DNA from: an uncultured Bacteroidales bacterium
GTDB taxonomy: Bacteria; Bacteroidota; Bacteroidia; Bacteroidales; Paludibacteraceae
Reading direction: 5' to 3'
Length of the DNA: 52,557 nucleotides
NCBI GenBank assembly: GCA_902774075.1
Contig: CACYGT010000018.1
Span: 1 to 52,557, forward strand
How positions within the stretch are numbered: the first letter of the stretch is position 1; every line of letters starts with the position of its first letter. Below are positions 25,385 through 34,193 of this stretch, in pieces. A model generated the notes under the pieces. It ran no database searches. It was not told the DNA's origin and saw only the letters and a program-made list of their open reading frames with translations. A program made the position numbers and the translations under genes.

Positions 25385-26175
25385 ACCAGCCCTCCTTTCT
25401 CTTCGCCATCTGCGTCGTGGTCCCCGAAGAAGGACGTCAGACCGATAATAATCAGCAGGACTAGCGACAGTACCGCGCCGTAGTTGAGCAGATCGGTCGT
25501 CGTGATATAGTCCTGAATCAGACTACCGAACAGCTTGATATTGTTATGCGTCAATAGCTCTGCTATTGCAAACGTCGAAACGGTCGGCATAAACACCATC
25601 ACAATACCGCTATACACACCCGGCATACTCAGCGGCACGATCACCTTCCAGAAACACGTCCACCGGTTAGCACCCAAGTCCTGCGCTGCCTCCACCAGGC
25701 TGTTATCCATCTTCTGGAGCGTATTGTAAATCGGGTAAATCATGAACGGCAAATAGTCGTAACACAGACCGAAAAGCAACGCCCCTTCGCCCAGCGGCAG
25801 ACCGCACATGTTAAACAACTCTACCGTCGCGACCGTTCGCAACAAAAAGTTAATCCACATCGGCAGAATGAACAGCATCGCCATCACTTTCGGCGTCTTG
25901 AAGTCCTCTTGCGCCATGATATACGCCGCCGGATACCCGATCAGCAAACAGATCGCCGTATTAAATACCGCTATCATCACGGAGTACAGGAACGTCTGGA
26001 TTGCTTCGCTATGATGGAAGAACTTCACAAAATTGCGGATCGTGAAATGCCCCTCGATATCCGTGAACGCATACACGCCCACCAAGATCAGCGGCAATAC
26101 CACAAACAGGCCGAGAAACAAATACGGCCAAGCCCACGTCCGACGCGAAGAAAATATCTGTAAAATCTTACTCAT
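25381..26175 (-). CDS. potB: Polyamine ABC permease PotB
   Basis: The 264-residue inner-membrane permease has six predicted membrane segments and the EAA-like loop [20 protein letters not shown], which couples to PotA. Length is near that of other PotB proteins (about 275). The gene overlaps potA by 8 bp and potC by 4 bp. Confidence 0.92.
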   Translation of the reverse strand: MSKILQIFSSRRTWAWPYLFLGLFVVLPLILVGVYAFTDIEGHFTIRNFVKFFHHSEAIQTFLYSVMIAVFNTAICLLIGYPAAYIMAQEDFKTPKVMAMLFILPMWINFLLRTVATVELFNMCGLPLGEGALLFGLCYDYLPFMIYPIYNTLQKMDNSLVEAAQDLGANRWTCFWKVIVPLSMPGVYSGIVMVFMPTVSTFAIAELLTHNNIKLFGSLIQDYITTTDLLNYGAVLSLVLLIIIGLTSFFGDHDADGEEKGGLV

Positions 26176-27646
26176 TTTCCCACTTGTCTAACTTGATCTT
26201 GTTCTTCGGAATAACGATGCCGACTCTATCGCCGTCGTCCCACACGTCGTTCGTGTTCACATACAGGTCGTGACCCTCGTCCGTACGGATCGTCAGATGG
26301 TAGTGATTGCCTTTATACAAGATGAAATGCACCTCGCCCGACAACGTTCCCTCTTCTTCGTAGTCCTGCAGGTCGATATCGCGGAACTTAACACGTACAC
26401 GCACTTTGTCTCCGGGTGCGAAGGACTCCAGCTGCTTCTCGTCTACTTCCCATTCGGCATCCAAGAACCACACCTTGCCGTTCTTCAGCACCTCGCCCTC
26501 GAAATAGTTCCAGATATAGTGCTCTTTCTTCATGATCTGGATATCTTCCGGCCGAACCAACATACCTACTTCCGTTTCCGGTAGGTACTCATGGTAGTCC
26601 TGAATCAGGAACTCATAGCCGTCGGGCGTCAGCACACGCATCTCGTAGTGCACGCCCTTGAAGATACAACTCTGCACCTCCCCGTACCATTTGGTGAACT
26701 TGCCCTTCGGCACGCGATCCTCCGGATCCACGTCTTCGAAATTTTCCGTTTTCAGTTTTCCGTTTTCAGTTTGTTTGGGCACCGCCCAAATATAGATGTC
26801 TTCCGGCCTAATCACCACATCCACAGGGTTGTTCTCGCCGAAGCCCGTATCAATACAATCGAACTCCTGACCGCAGAACTCCACGCGTTTGTCGCGTATC
26901 ATCGTGCCGCTCAGGATATTGCTCTCGCCGATAAAATCTGCCACAAAGCAGTTCTGCGGCTCATTATAGATATCTGTCGGAGTACCTATCTGTTGAATCT
27001 TACCCTCGCTCATCACCACCACACGGTCACTCAGCGTCAGCGCCTCTTCCTGGTCGTGCGTCACGTAGATAAACGTGATACCGAGTTTCTCATGAAGCTC
27101 TTTCAACTCGATCTGCATGTCGTGCCGCATCTTCAGATCCAGCGCACTCAGCGGCTCGTCCAACAGTAGCACTTCCGGCTTATTCACGATAGCACGCGCA
27201 ATAGCTACACGCTGTTGCTGACCGCCCGAGAGTGTATCTACCTCGCGCTCCTCGTAACCCGTAAGGTTCGCCATCTTCAGCGCCTGACGCACTTTCTTCT
27301 TGATCGTCTCCGGCGCTTCTTTCTTCAGCTTCAACCCAAAAGCCACATTGTTAAACACGTTCAAGTGCGGAAAAAGCGCGTATTTCTGAAACACCGTGTT
27401 CACAGGACGCTGATACGGAGGAGTCTTCGTCACATCCTCGCCCTTAAGCAAGATCTCGCCTGAACTGGCAACTTGAAAACCGGCTATACAACGCAACAAC
27501 GTCGTCTTACCGCAGCCCGAAGGGCCTAAGATTGTCACGAACTCGCCTTTCTTCACCTGAAGGCTCACGTCGTTCAATGCAAACTTACCATCCTCGAACT
27601 GTTTCGAGACATGATTCACTTCAATAATAAACTCAGATTTTGACAT
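26168..27646 (-). CDS. potA: Polyamine ABC transporter ATPase PotA, extended C-terminus
   Basis: The 492-residue protein has a complete ABC domain in residues 5-240: Walker [10 protein letters not shown] (41-49), signature LSGGQQQR (139-146), Walker B LLLDEP (160-165) and the switch His in YVTHDQ (His197). The regulatory C-terminal part is about 120 residues longer than in typical PotA (about 370) and appears to contain additional OB-like beta domains ([14 protein letters not shown] repeats the earlier IRPEDIYIW). A heptamer array at 26742-26769 encodes residues around 292-302 between them. It is the first gene of the pot-TPR-barrel operon. Confidence 0.92.
   Translation of the reverse strand: MSKSEFIIEVNHVSKQFEDGKFALNDVSLQVKKGEFVTILGPSGCGKTTLLRCIAGFQVASSGEILLKGEDVTKTPPYQRPVNTVFQKYALFPHLNVFNNVAFGLKLKKEAPETIKKKVRQALKMANLTGYEEREVDTLSGGQQQRVAIARAIVNKPEVLLLDEPLSALDLKMRHDMQIELKELHEKLGITFIYVTHDQEEALTLSDRVVVMSEGKIQQIGTPTDIYNEPQNCFVADFIGESNILSGTMIRDKRVEFCGQEFDCIDTGFGENNPVDVVIRPEDIYIWAVPKQTENGKLKTENFEDVDPEDRVPKGKFTKWYGEVQSCIFKGVHYEMRVLTPDGYEFLIQDYHEYLPETEVGMLVRPEDIQIMKKEHYIWNYFEGEVLKNGKVWFLDAEWEVDEKQLESFAPGDKVRVRVKFRDIDLQDYEEEGTLSGEVHFILYKGNHYHLTIRTDEGHDLYVNTNDVWDDGDRVGIVIPKNKIKLDKWENE
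26742..26769 (-). repeat. 7-bp tandem repeat inside potA
   Basis: Units on the plus strand are TTTTCCG, TTTTCAG, TTTTCCG and TTTTCAG. They encode [10 protein letters not shown] in the linker between C-terminal domains. Confidence 0.85.
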
Positions 27647-27782
27647 TTCTTCAAATAGGTGTCCTTTCGGACCTTTAGATTGGATTTCGGTACTCCCAAA
27701 TAATCATAAAAAATTCTTTTAATTATACTATATATTCTCACGCACAAACACGCGTACGGGCATATACCCGCAAAATACGCCG

Positions 27783-27814
27783 CAAAATTACAACTTTTTT
27801 TTCATATAGGCAAA
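27783..27814 (-). promoter_or_regulatory. Promoter of the pot operon
   Basis: Minus-strand TTTG (27814-27811), a 20-base gap, TAATTTTG (27790-27783). Confidence 0.7.
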
Positions 27815-27850
27815 TATTCTATCTTTTTTTCTGCATTTTTATCCCTTTTT

Positions 27851-27882
27851 CTTGCACATATCAAAATTTTTTTGTAACTTTG
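27851..27882 (+). promoter_or_regulatory. Promoter of the lipoprotein trio
   Basis: CTTG (27851-27854), a 20-base gap, TAACTTTG (27875-27882), with an 84-nt leader before the first gene. Confidence 0.7.
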
Positions 27883-27966
27883 CACCGCAAAATCATAAAC
27901 TTTGCTTCTGGAGAATGCCGAAAAGCCATAAGTGAGTAGGCAAAACACTTAAATACCATAAAACAA

Positions 27967-28515
27967 ATGAAAAAGTTAAATCTCTTACCCATTTTGTCCT
28001 TGTTGGCTTTCGTGCTTGCAAGCTGTTCTACTTATGAGTATTCGGCACGTCAAGTCAATGTCAACCGTCAATCCATTGACATGAACGAAAAGATGGTCGG
28101 TGTTATTGCTAACTATTCAAAGCAAGTAACGGCAACTTCATCCTTCCAACTAACCAAAAAAGATGCAATTGCAGAAGCGGAGTTCTTATGCTTACAAAAC
28201 TACAAAATCGATGTCATTGTGGACCCGATTGTAAAAATTGAGTATAGACGTTTTAGAATAAGAAGACGTTTCAAAGCAACTATCATCGGTTTCGCCGGCA
28301 CTTATGAGGAACTTCCAAATCGTCTTGAGGAATCAAAGAAATATACCCTTGAAGAAATAGAAAAATACAAACTTTTGTATGACCCATCTTTCCCGCAATA
28401 TTACTATCGTAATACCAACGGCGGGGATACTTACTATTTCAACCCCGAAAAGAAGGAAAACAAAAAGATAGATTGGTCTACTCTTTTCGCTATACCTAAA
28501 AAATCAAAAAAGTAA
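27967..28515 (+). CDS. Lipoprotein, paralog A
   Basis: The 182-residue protein has a lipoprotein signal (LLAFVLASC, then STYEYSARQ). The mature part has the pattern KKDAIAEAEFLC followed by IDVIVDPIVKIEYRRFRIRRRFKATIIGFAG, shared with the next gene. This strand-rich core with a conserved VDP segment looks like the lipoprotein fold of small Bacteroidota surface proteins, but I cannot name a family. The C-terminus is basic and Asn/Lys-rich. It is the first of three co-directional genes that end at a terminator at 29937. Confidence 0.75.
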   Translation: MKKLNLLPILSLLAFVLASCSTYEYSARQVNVNRQSIDMNEKMVGVIANYSKQVTATSSFQLTKKDAIAEAEFLCLQNYKIDVIVDPIVKIEYRRFRIRRRFKATIIGFAGTYEELPNRLEESKKYTLEEIEKYKLLYDPSFPQYYYRNTNGGDTYYFNPEKKENKKIDWSTLFAIPKKSKK

Positions 28516-28546
28516 TTCGAGTGTCCAATTTTAAATGTTTGCAATT

Positions 28547-29122
28547 ATGAAAAAACTAGCTATTATAGGATTCGGACTTGTAGCGCTGCTATTTAGCAGT
28601 TGTTCTACTTATCATTATACGACTCGTCAGACGGATATCCTGCGTCAGGATTTTAAGACGATGCCTACCGTTGTTGATGTGAAAGCTGATTATGCCAAAC
28701 GCGTAGAAGTCGTATCCAATTGGCATCATACGAAAGCGGACGCTATGAACGAATGCCGATACCTCGCTATTATGAGCAAAAAAATCGATGTTGTTGTTGA
28801 TCCTGTCTTCAAGATTCAATGTCGCCCTTGGAAAATACGCCGCAGATACCAGGCTACCCTCACCGGTTATGCCGGCTATTACGAGAATCAACGTACTGTC
28901 TATGAGGACATGGAGCAATTGAAAAAATTCACCCGTGAAGATATAGAGAAATACCTTATTTTCTACAACCCCGCGGTGCTTCAATATATGACGAATAATA
29001 GCGACGTGATAAATATCTACCACGAAAGCGGACAACAAGTAAAACCCGCAAAACCTGCTCAAGAAGAACCCGCTTCGCCTGCTCCAAAACGCGATGACAA
29101 AAACAAAAACAAGCGCAAATAA
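28547..29122 (+). CDS. Lipoprotein, paralog B
   Basis: The 191-residue protein is a clear paralog of the preceding one: signal ending LLFSSCSTYHYTTRQ, then KIDVVVDPVFKIQCRPWKIR and RRYQATLTGYAGYYE at matching places, and the same FTREDIEKY motif later. The C-terminal 30 residues are Pro/Lys-rich. The in-frame ATG at 28535 gives four extra residues (MFAI) before the signal; the second ATG makes the better signal peptide. A 31-bp gap separates it from paralog A, which suggests local duplication. Confidence 0.75.
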   Translation: MKKLAIIGFGLVALLFSSCSTYHYTTRQTDILRQDFKTMPTVVDVKADYAKRVEVVSNWHHTKADAMNECRYLAIMSKKIDVVVDPVFKIQCRPWKIRRRYQATLTGYAGYYENQRTVYEDMEQLKKFTREDIEKYLIFYNPAVLQYMTNNSDVINIYHESGQQVKPAKPAQEEPASPAPKRDDKNKNKRK

Positions 29123-29133
29123 TCATTTCTGTT

Positions 29134-29919
29134 ATGAAAAAAATTTTATTTTTTACGGTTGCTTTTTTGTTGGGTGTCAATAGTATGGCTCAATCCAACA
29201 AAATTGCAATTTTGGACATCGTAGACCGCGATAATCAGATAGAATATAATACGAAACTGATGTTACGTAGCTATATCTTCGAGGCGGTTGCAAAATCACC
29301 AGGGTGTGAGGCTTATGAATTTTCGGGTCTGGACGAAATAATTGATGAATACGAATTCCTCCGTACCGGAAATCTTAAAGTGGACGAAATTCGTAAAATA
29401 GGCCAAGCTGCTGGCGTTCAGCAGATTCTCGTTATTGAGGCAAGTCAGCTGAAAGCTAGTCAATTGTTTGTTACGGCCAAACTAATCAATGCATCTACCG
29501 CCCAAATGGAAATGACTACCAACATGACTACTAAACCACAAAGGAAAGTCATGCAAAGCGATGTGAGTTTCTTTACGGATCAACTTTTATCGAGTTTCAT
29601 AATTAAGAATAATCTTCAGACCGAAAATGTGCAGTTGGTTCGAAACTCCAAGGAAGTAAGAAAAAAATTCAACAAAAAGAAGTACTCCTACGGAAACAAA
29701 GACATGTCGGAAGAGGAAATGTTAATCTTTGTTCATGAGCGCGATCCGAAAATATATAAAAAATTAAAGAAAGCGAAAGCGTTACAAATTTCTGGATGGG
29801 TTTTTGGTGGCGCGAGTGCTATGTGGGCGATTCCTTTGTATGTCCCCTTGTTGACCGAGGGATACAAGCAATTCGACAAAGCAATTGACGAATTCAACAG
29901 AACTTATTCTGGCGAGTAA
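29134..29919 (+). CDS. CsgG/LpoB-like secreted protein
   Basis: The 261-residue protein has a signal peptide (MKKILFFTVAFLLGVNSMAQ). The segment KIAILDIVDRDNQIEYN and later VDEIRKIGQAAGVQQILVIE followed by FVTAKLINASTAQM matches the pattern of CsgG, LpoB and related alpha/beta proteins that associate with the outer membrane. A second hydrophobic stretch lies near residue 225 (ISGWVFGGASAMWAIPLYVP), so it may be membrane-bound. It is 11 bp from paralog B, so the three gene products may form one envelope complex; this is inference. Confidence 0.65.
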   Translation: MKKILFFTVAFLLGVNSMAQSNKIAILDIVDRDNQIEYNTKLMLRSYIFEAVAKSPGCEAYEFSGLDEIIDEYEFLRTGNLKVDEIRKIGQAAGVQQILVIEASQLKASQLFVTAKLINASTAQMEMTTNMTTKPQRKVMQSDVSFFTDQLLSSFIIKNNLQTENVQLVRNSKEVRKKFNKKKYSYGNKDMSEEEMLIFVHERDPKIYKKLKKAKALQISGWVFGGASAMWAIPLYVPLLTEGYKQFDKAIDEFNRTYSGE

Positions 29920-29936
29920 AGTAACGTTTTCTGTAT

Positions 29937-29982
29937 AAAAATGACATTTCCAAGCCTAAAAATTTGGGAATGTCATTTTATT
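29937..29982. terminator. Terminator after the lipoprotein trio
   Basis: ATGACATT (29941-29948) pairs with AATGTCAT (29969-29976), flanked by A's on the left and TTTTATTT on the right, so it can work in both directions. Confidence 0.75.
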
Positions 29983-29984
29983 TG

Positions 29985-30083
29985 TTCTACCTTTACGACC
30001 TTCTTACTACCTTTTTACTGACTTTTTACAGACTCGGACCGACAGTCAACCGACAGTGAACCGACGGTCAACCGACAGTCAAC
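29985..30083. repeat. 11-bp tandem repeat array, nine units
   Basis: Nine consecutive 11-mers without interruption: TTCTACCTTTA, CGACCTTCTTA, CTACCTTTTTA, CTGACTTTTTA, CAGACTCGGAC, then CGACAGTCAAC, CGACAGTGAAC, CGACGGTCAAC and CGACAGTCAAC. The units grade from one sequence type into another while keeping length and a Cxx(A/C) register. Confidence 0.9.
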
Positions 30084-30139
30084 TGTAACAAAAAGCCTTT
30101 TTCAAGCCAAAAATACCCCACTTTTTTCACAACATTTAC

Positions 30140-30166
30140 TATATTATATACTATGTATATAATATA
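30140..30166. promoter_or_regulatory. Perfect AT palindrome upstream of mgtC
   Basis: TATATTATATAC (30140-30151), loop TAT, GTATATAATATA (30155-30166), a 12-bp perfect inverted repeat. It lies 22 bp upstream of the mgtC-type -33 box, a likely operator position. Confidence 0.5.
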
Positions 30167-30187
30167 CTATTTGTTAGTCATTTTTTA

Positions 30188-30219
30188 TTTGCATATATGC
30201 AAAAATTGTAGTACCTTTG
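30188..30219 (+). promoter_or_regulatory. Promoter of the MgtC-family gene
   Basis: TTTG (30188-30191), a 20-base gap, TACCTTTG (30212-30219). The -33 box is part of the palindrome TTTGCATATATGCAAA. Confidence 0.75.
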
Positions 30220-30241
30220 CACCGCAAAACAATTAAACCCT

Positions 30242-30664
30242 ATGTTACAACATTTTCAGACAGATTGGTTATTAGTCATCACCAAAATCATATTGGCGAC
30301 CTCGCTGGGTTACCTGATCGGCATGGAGCGGGAGTTGCACGGAAAAGTGGTCGGCACACGTACAATATCGCTTATAGCGATAGGTAGTGCCCTTTACGTC
30401 CTCATGTCGCCATCTATCTTCGGCGGCGACAACAGCCGTATCATCGCCCAAGTGGTCTCTGGTATCGGCTTCTTAGGCGCAGGTATCATCTTTAAGGACG
30501 GCGATACCGTCAAAGGTCTCACCACCGCTGCTACCGTTTGGTGCGCCGCGGCGATCGGCTGTCTTTGCGGAGCGGGTATGTTTGCCGAGGCCATCCTCGG
30601 AACGGTCGCTATCATGACGGTAAACATCTTCTTCAAGCATCTTCACCCCGAAAAAGACAAATAA
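30242..30664 (+). CDS. MgtC/SapB-family membrane protein
   Basis: The 140-residue protein has four membrane segments. The conserved opening is TSLGYLIGMERELHGKVVGTRT and the motif SGIGFLGAGIIFKDG follows. It corresponds to the MgtC/SapB transmembrane domain without the C-terminal cytosolic domain of Salmonella MgtC. The family is linked to magnesium-limited growth and ATP-synthase inhibition; which role applies here is unknown. It is transcribed alone from the promoter at 30188 and the next gene has its own promoter. Confidence 0.9.
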   Translation: MLQHFQTDWLLVITKIILATSLGYLIGMERELHGKVVGTRTISLIAIGSALYVLMSPSIFGGDNSRIIAQVVSGIGFLGAGIIFKDGDTVKGLTTAATVWCAAAIGCLCGAGMFAEAILGTVAIMTVNIFFKHLHPEKDK

Positions 30665-30686
30665 GTTGCACACTTTTCACAAAAAT

Positions 30687-30718
30687 CTTGCACATGTCAA
30701 AAAAAAGCAGTAACTTTG
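30687..30718 (+). promoter_or_regulatory. Promoter of the CorC-smpB-gpmI group
   Basis: CTTG (30687-30690), a 20-base gap ending AAAAAAAAGCAG, TAACTTTG (30711-30718). Confidence 0.75.
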
Positions 30719-30734
30719 CAGCCAAATTGATTGT

Positions 30735-31853
30735 ATGGGACTATTATTACTGTTTTTGTTCGGCGCGATGGGGATCAGTTTTCTGTGCTCCGTACTGGAG
30801 TCCGTCCTGATGTCCACGTCGCTTAGTTATATTAATCTGCGTGAAGAAGAGGGCTACGCGCCCGCGAAATTAATGAGCAGTTACAAGGAGGACACAGGGC
30901 GTCCTCTGGCTGCTATTTTATCTCTGAACACCATCGCCAACACCATCGGCGCTGCCGGCGTCGGTATGCAGGTCACTGCCGTCTTCGGCAGCAAATGGTT
31001 CGGACTCATGTCGGCCATCACCACGCTGCTGATCCTTGTCTTCTCGGAGATAATCCCGAAGGTCATCGGTACGACCTATTGGCGTGAGTTGATGGGCTTT
31101 ACGGCACGCACCATCCGCATCCTCATCTTCGTGCTCTATCCTTTCGTACTCTTGGTCGAACTGATCACCAAGATGTTCCCGGACAACGAAGACGAACCCT
31201 CCGTTTCACGCGAAGAAGTGCTCTCCATGGTGAACGTAGGCGAGGAAGAAGGCGTCGTGGACGAGGACGAGAACAAGATATTCTCCAACCTCATGCGGCT
31301 CGATTCGATCCATGCCTACGATGTCATGACCCCGCGTGTAGTGGCCAAGACCGCGCCGGAGAATATGACCCTTCGAGCCTATTATGACAACGACGAATAC
31401 GACCATTTCTCCCGTATCCCCCTTTACAAACCCGAGGCGCCCGAGTATATCACCGGCTACGTCTTGCGTAACGATGCACTCGAGGAACTGACCGAAGACC
31501 ATTTCCGAAAGACACTCGGCGGTATCAAACGGCCACTTCCGGCCTTCGACCAAGACCTTACACTCGGCGTCATCTTTGACTCCATGCTCAAACAAAAGAG
31601 CCAGATCGCACAGGTCATCGACGAGTACGGCATGTTTGTTGGCATCCTCACACTCGAGGATATCATCGAGACCATCTTCGGCCTGGAGATTATCGACGAA
31701 TCCGATACCGTCATCGATATGCAGCAGTACGCCCGCGAGCGCTGGGAACAGAGACAGAAGAAATACCGTAAAGTGGAAGGAGTAAAGGCTGAAGAAGTGA
31801 AAGATGAAACTGAAGAGCGACATACGGATTCTCAACAAGAAGGCGAAGTTTGA
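30735..31853 (+). CDS. CNNM/CorC-type transporter (DUF21 and CBS domains)
   Basis: The 372-residue protein has a DUF21/CNNM membrane domain with about four hydrophobic segments in residues 1-150 and the family motif [14 protein letters not shown] pair of CBS domains follows (about 195-325; [20 protein letters not shown] and [20 protein letters not shown]). Proteins of this design take part in Mg2+ or Na+ transport, or in Co2+ resistance, when they lack the CorC C-terminal domain. The last 30 residues are very charged and come from a heptamer repeat array that also contains the smpB start. The gene overlaps smpB by 50 bp. Confidence 0.9.
   Translation: MGLLLLFLFGAMGISFLCSVLESVLMSTSLSYINLREEEGYAPAKLMSSYKEDTGRPLAAILSLNTIANTIGAAGVGMQVTAVFGSKWFGLMSAITTLLILVFSEIIPKVIGTTYWRELMGFTARTIRILIFVLYPFVLLVELITKMFPDNEDEPSVSREEVLSMVNVGEEEGVVDEDENKIFSNLMRLDSIHAYDVMTPRVVAKTAPENMTLRAYYDNDEYDHFSRIPLYKPEAPEYITGYVLRNDALEELTEDHFRKTLGGIKRPLPAFDQDLTLGVIFDSMLKQKSQIAQVIDEYGMFVGILTLEDIIETIFGLEIIDESDTVIDMQQYARERWEQRQKKYRKVEGVKAEEVKDETEERHTDSQQEGEV
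31773..31814 (+). repeat. 7-bp tandem repeat spanning the CorC end and smpB start
   Basis: Six units GTGGAAG, GAGTAAA, GGCTGAA, GAAGTGA, AAGATGA and AACTGAA. The smpB ATG (31804-31806) is inside the fifth unit. It encodes the charged tail of the CorC-type protein in one frame and the first SmpB codons in another. Confidence 0.75.
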
Positions 31854-32268
31854 GTATATCATTCTTGACCGCTACACCGCAGGTATTCAGCTGTTTGGTA
31901 CAGAGATAAAGTCCATTCGTGAAGGCAAGGCCTCGCTCGTGGATTCTTACTGCGCCGTAGAACACGGCGAGATGTACGTCAAACAGATGCATATCGCTGA
32001 GTACCGTTTTGGCTCCTACGCCAACCACGAGGCCAAGCGCGACCGCAAACTGCTCCTGCAGCGCCGCGAGATACGCAAACTCGAGAAGGCCACCAAAGAT
32101 ACCGGCAAAACCATCATCCCGCTCGTTCTCTTCATCAACGAGCGAGGCCTCGCCAAAATGGAGATAGCCCTCTGCCAAGGTAAGCACACCTATGACAAAC
32201 GGCAATCCCTCCGCGAAGCAGATGATAAACGAGAAATGGCGCAACTCGCTAAAATGAAAAAATGGTAA
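31804..32268 (+). CDS. smpB: SsrA-binding protein SmpB
   Basis: The 154-residue protein binds tmRNA and rescues stalled ribosomes by trans-translation. Family features are the opening [34 protein letters not shown], and the long basic C-terminal helix [18 protein letters not shown] that enters the ribosomal mRNA path. The ATG is the first in frame that keeps the normal N-terminus and lies 50 bp before the upstream stop, so translation is probably coupled. Confidence 0.96.
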   Translation: MKLKSDIRILNKKAKFEYIILDRYTAGIQLFGTEIKSIREGKASLVDSYCAVEHGEMYVKQMHIAEYRFGSYANHEAKRDRKLLLQRREIRKLEKATKDTGKTIIPLVLFINERGLAKMEIALCQGKHTYDKRQSLREADDKREMAQLAKMKKW

Positions 32269-32289
32269 ATAACTAAATGAAAAAATGAT

Positions 32290-33825
32290 ATGAGTAAAGC
32301 TTTATTAATGATTTTAGACGGCTGGGGCATTGGTAACAAGTCCAAAGCCGATGTAATCAGCGTCACTCCCACACCGAATTGGGATGCTCTGTTGGCTAAA
32401 TACCCCCATTCGCAGTTACAGGCTAGTGGCGAAAACGTAGGTCTGCCCGACGGACAGATGGGTAACTCCGAGGTGGGTCACCTCAATATCGGTGCCGGCC
32501 GCGTCGTCTATCAGGACCTCGTAAAGATCAACCGCTCTATCCGCGACAACTCGATCATGGAGAACCCCGAGATCGTAGCGGCATACAAAGCTGCACAGGC
32601 TGCAGGTAAGAAGCTGCATATCATGGGTCTCTGCTCCAACGGCGGTGTGCACTCCAGCCTCGATCACCTCTTCAAACTCGTGGAGATCGCCAAGGAATAC
32701 GGCGTAGCCAATCGCACCTTCGTGCATTGCTTCATGGACGGCCGTGATACCGACCCGCGTAGCGGTAAAGGCTTCATCGAGGAACTCCAAGGCGTGTGCG
32801 ACAAGACCGGCGCACATATCGCATCTATCATCGGTCGTTTCTACGCCATGGACCGTGACAAACGTTGGGAGCGTATCAAAATCGCTTACGACCAACTCGT
32901 CAACGGCGAAGGCCGCAAAGAGACCGACATGGTTGCTGCTGTCCAAGGCTGTTATGATCGCCACACCGAGGAGCACAAAGATACGGACGAGTTCATGGAG
33001 CCTCTCGTAAACGCTAACTGCGACGGACGTATCGCCAATGGCGATGTAGTCATCTTCTTCAACTACCGCAACGACCGCGCCAAAGAGATCACCATCGTCC
33101 TCACACAGCAGGATATGCCGGAACAAGGCATGCACACCATCCCAGGTCTGCACTACTGCTGCATGACTCCGTACGACTCGTCCTTCCGAGGCCTCCATAT
33201 CCTCTTCCCGAAAGAGAATGTAGAAAACACCCTTGGCGAAGTAGTCAGCAACCTCGGTCTCAAGCAGTTACGTATTGCAGAGACGGAGAAGTTCGCACAC
33301 GTGACCTTCTTCTTCAACGGCGGTCGTGAAGCCGAGTACCCGGGCGAAGAGCGCATCCTGATCCCTTCACCCAAGGTGCCTACTTACGATATGAAACCGG
33401 AGATGTCGGCGCCCGAAGTGACCGAAGCCCTGGTAGCAGCTATCAAAACGCAGAAATTCGATTATATCACCCTCAACTTCGCCAACGGCGACATGGTCGG
33501 CCACACCGGCGTGTATGAGGCCATCGAGAAAGCGGTCAAGACCATTGACGAGTGCTCGCACAAAGTGATCGAAGCAGCCCTCGAGAACGGCTACGAGATC
33601 ATCGTCATCGCCGATCACGGTAACTGCGACAACGCTATCAACCCCGATGGAACACCCAACACCGCCCACTCCCTCAACCCCGTTCCTTTCGTGTATATCT
33701 CTAAGGAACACGCGAACGCGCGCGTAGAGGATGGTATCCTCGCCGATGTGGCTCCTTCGCTCTGTCATATCATGGGGATCCAACAACCCAAAGAAATGAC
33801 AGGACGAAATTTAATTAAAGATTAA
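32290..33825 (+). CDS. gpmI: 2,3-bisphosphoglycerate-independent phosphoglycerate mutase
   Basis: The 511-residue glycolytic enzyme interconverts 3- and 2-phosphoglycerate using two Mn2+ ions. The start [12 protein letters not shown] holds the first metal Asp. The active-site Ser is in [16 protein letters not shown]. Further metal ligands are in [14 protein letters not shown] and [12 protein letters not shown]. The length is typical. It lies 21 bp after smpB and ends at the heptamer array and bidirectional terminator at 33830-33908. Confidence 0.97.
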   Translation: MSKALLMILDGWGIGNKSKADVISVTPTPNWDALLAKYPHSQLQASGENVGLPDGQMGNSEVGHLNIGAGRVVYQDLVKINRSIRDNSIMENPEIVAAYKAAQAAGKKLHIMGLCSNGGVHSSLDHLFKLVEIAKEYGVANRTFVHCFMDGRDTDPRSGKGFIEELQGVCDKTGAHIASIIGRFYAMDRDKRWERIKIAYDQLVNGEGRKETDMVAAVQGCYDRHTEEHKDTDEFMEPLVNANCDGRIANGDVVIFFNYRNDRAKEITIVLTQQDMPEQGMHTIPGLHYCCMTPYDSSFRGLHILFPKENVENTLGEVVSNLGLKQLRIAETEKFAHVTFFFNGGREAEYPGEERILIPSPKVPTYDMKPEMSAPEVTEALVAAIKTQKFDYITLNFANGDMVGHTGVYEAIEKAVKTIDECSHKVIEAALENGYEIIVIADHGNCDNAINPDGTPNTAHSLNPVPFVYISKEHANARVEDGILADVAPSLCHIMGIQQPKEMTGRNLIKD

Positions 33826-33829
33826 ATTC

Positions 33830-33871
33830 GTTGAAAGTGGAAGGTTTAAAGTTTAGAGAAAATGAAAATGC
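33830..33871. repeat. 7-bp tandem repeat downstream of gpmI
   Basis: GTTGAAA, GTGGAAG, GTTTAAA, GTTTAGA, GAAAATG and AAAATGC in a row, 5 bp after the gpmI stop. Same unit type as 8779-8813. Confidence 0.8.
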
Positions 33872-33878
33872 AAAAAGA

Positions 33879-33908
33879 AAGCGGCGCAAATGCGTCGCTT
33901 CTTTTTTT
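33879..33908. terminator. Bidirectional terminator between gpmI and the Cys-rich lipoprotein
   Basis: AAGCGGCGCA (33879-33888) pairs with TGCGTCGCTT (33891-33900), with one wobble, followed by TTTTTTT (33902-33908). The opposite strand also ends in a T-rich run, so it serves both converging genes. Confidence 0.85.
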
Positions 33909-33925
33909 GAGCAAACAAGCTGTGA

Positions 33926-34093
33926 TTACTCAGCTACTACTTCAGCAGCCTCAACTACCTCAGCCTCTGCCTCAACTACCTCTACGGTGTCAACAGCAGC
34001 AGCCTCTTCCTGGCAGCACTTTTTCTCGCAACACTTGTTGCCGCAGCTCATTGCAGCGAATGCAACAGCTACGATAAGAAGCATTTTCTTCAT
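33926..34093 (-). CDS. 55-residue Cys-rich mini-lipoprotein
   Basis: A short gene reading MKKMLLIVAVAFAAMSCGNK, then two CC pairs (NKCCEKKCCQEE), then an acidic Val/Glu/Ala tail. The lipobox AMSC marks Cys17 as lipidated. The mature protein would be about 39 residues with two CysCys pairs near the membrane and a polyanionic tail. A full promoter (34162-34193) lies 68 bp upstream and a terminator after it, which supports a real gene. The CC pairs suggest metal binding. I do not know a named family. Confidence 0.8.
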   Translation of the reverse strand: MKKMLLIVAVAFAAMSCGNKCCEKKCCQEEAAAVDTVEVVEAEAEVVEAAEVVAE

Positions 34094-34161
34094 AACTACT
34101 AATTTTTAATTTTTAAAGCTTTAAAATGGTTAATTTCTTCGTCTTTTTACGAAAAACGTTG

Positions 34162-34193
34162 CAAAAGTACTGCTTTTTTTGCATATGTGCAAA
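34162..34193 (-). promoter_or_regulatory. Promoter of the Cys-rich mini-lipoprotein
   Basis: Minus-strand TTTG (34193-34190), a 20-base gap, TACTTTTG (34169-34162). It overlaps the opposite promoter through a shared palindrome. Confidence 0.75.

Larger units (their letters stand above)
27647..27966. other. Divergent intergenic region potA / lipoprotein trio
   Basis: 320 bp without an ORF. It contains back-to-back promoters (27783-27814 minus, 27851-27882 plus). The potA leader is about 130 nt and holds a CGGG/CCCG hairpin (near 27755-27770) and a GTCC-TTTC-GGAC hairpin (27661-27672) just before the start. Nothing else is recognised. Confidence 0.6.
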
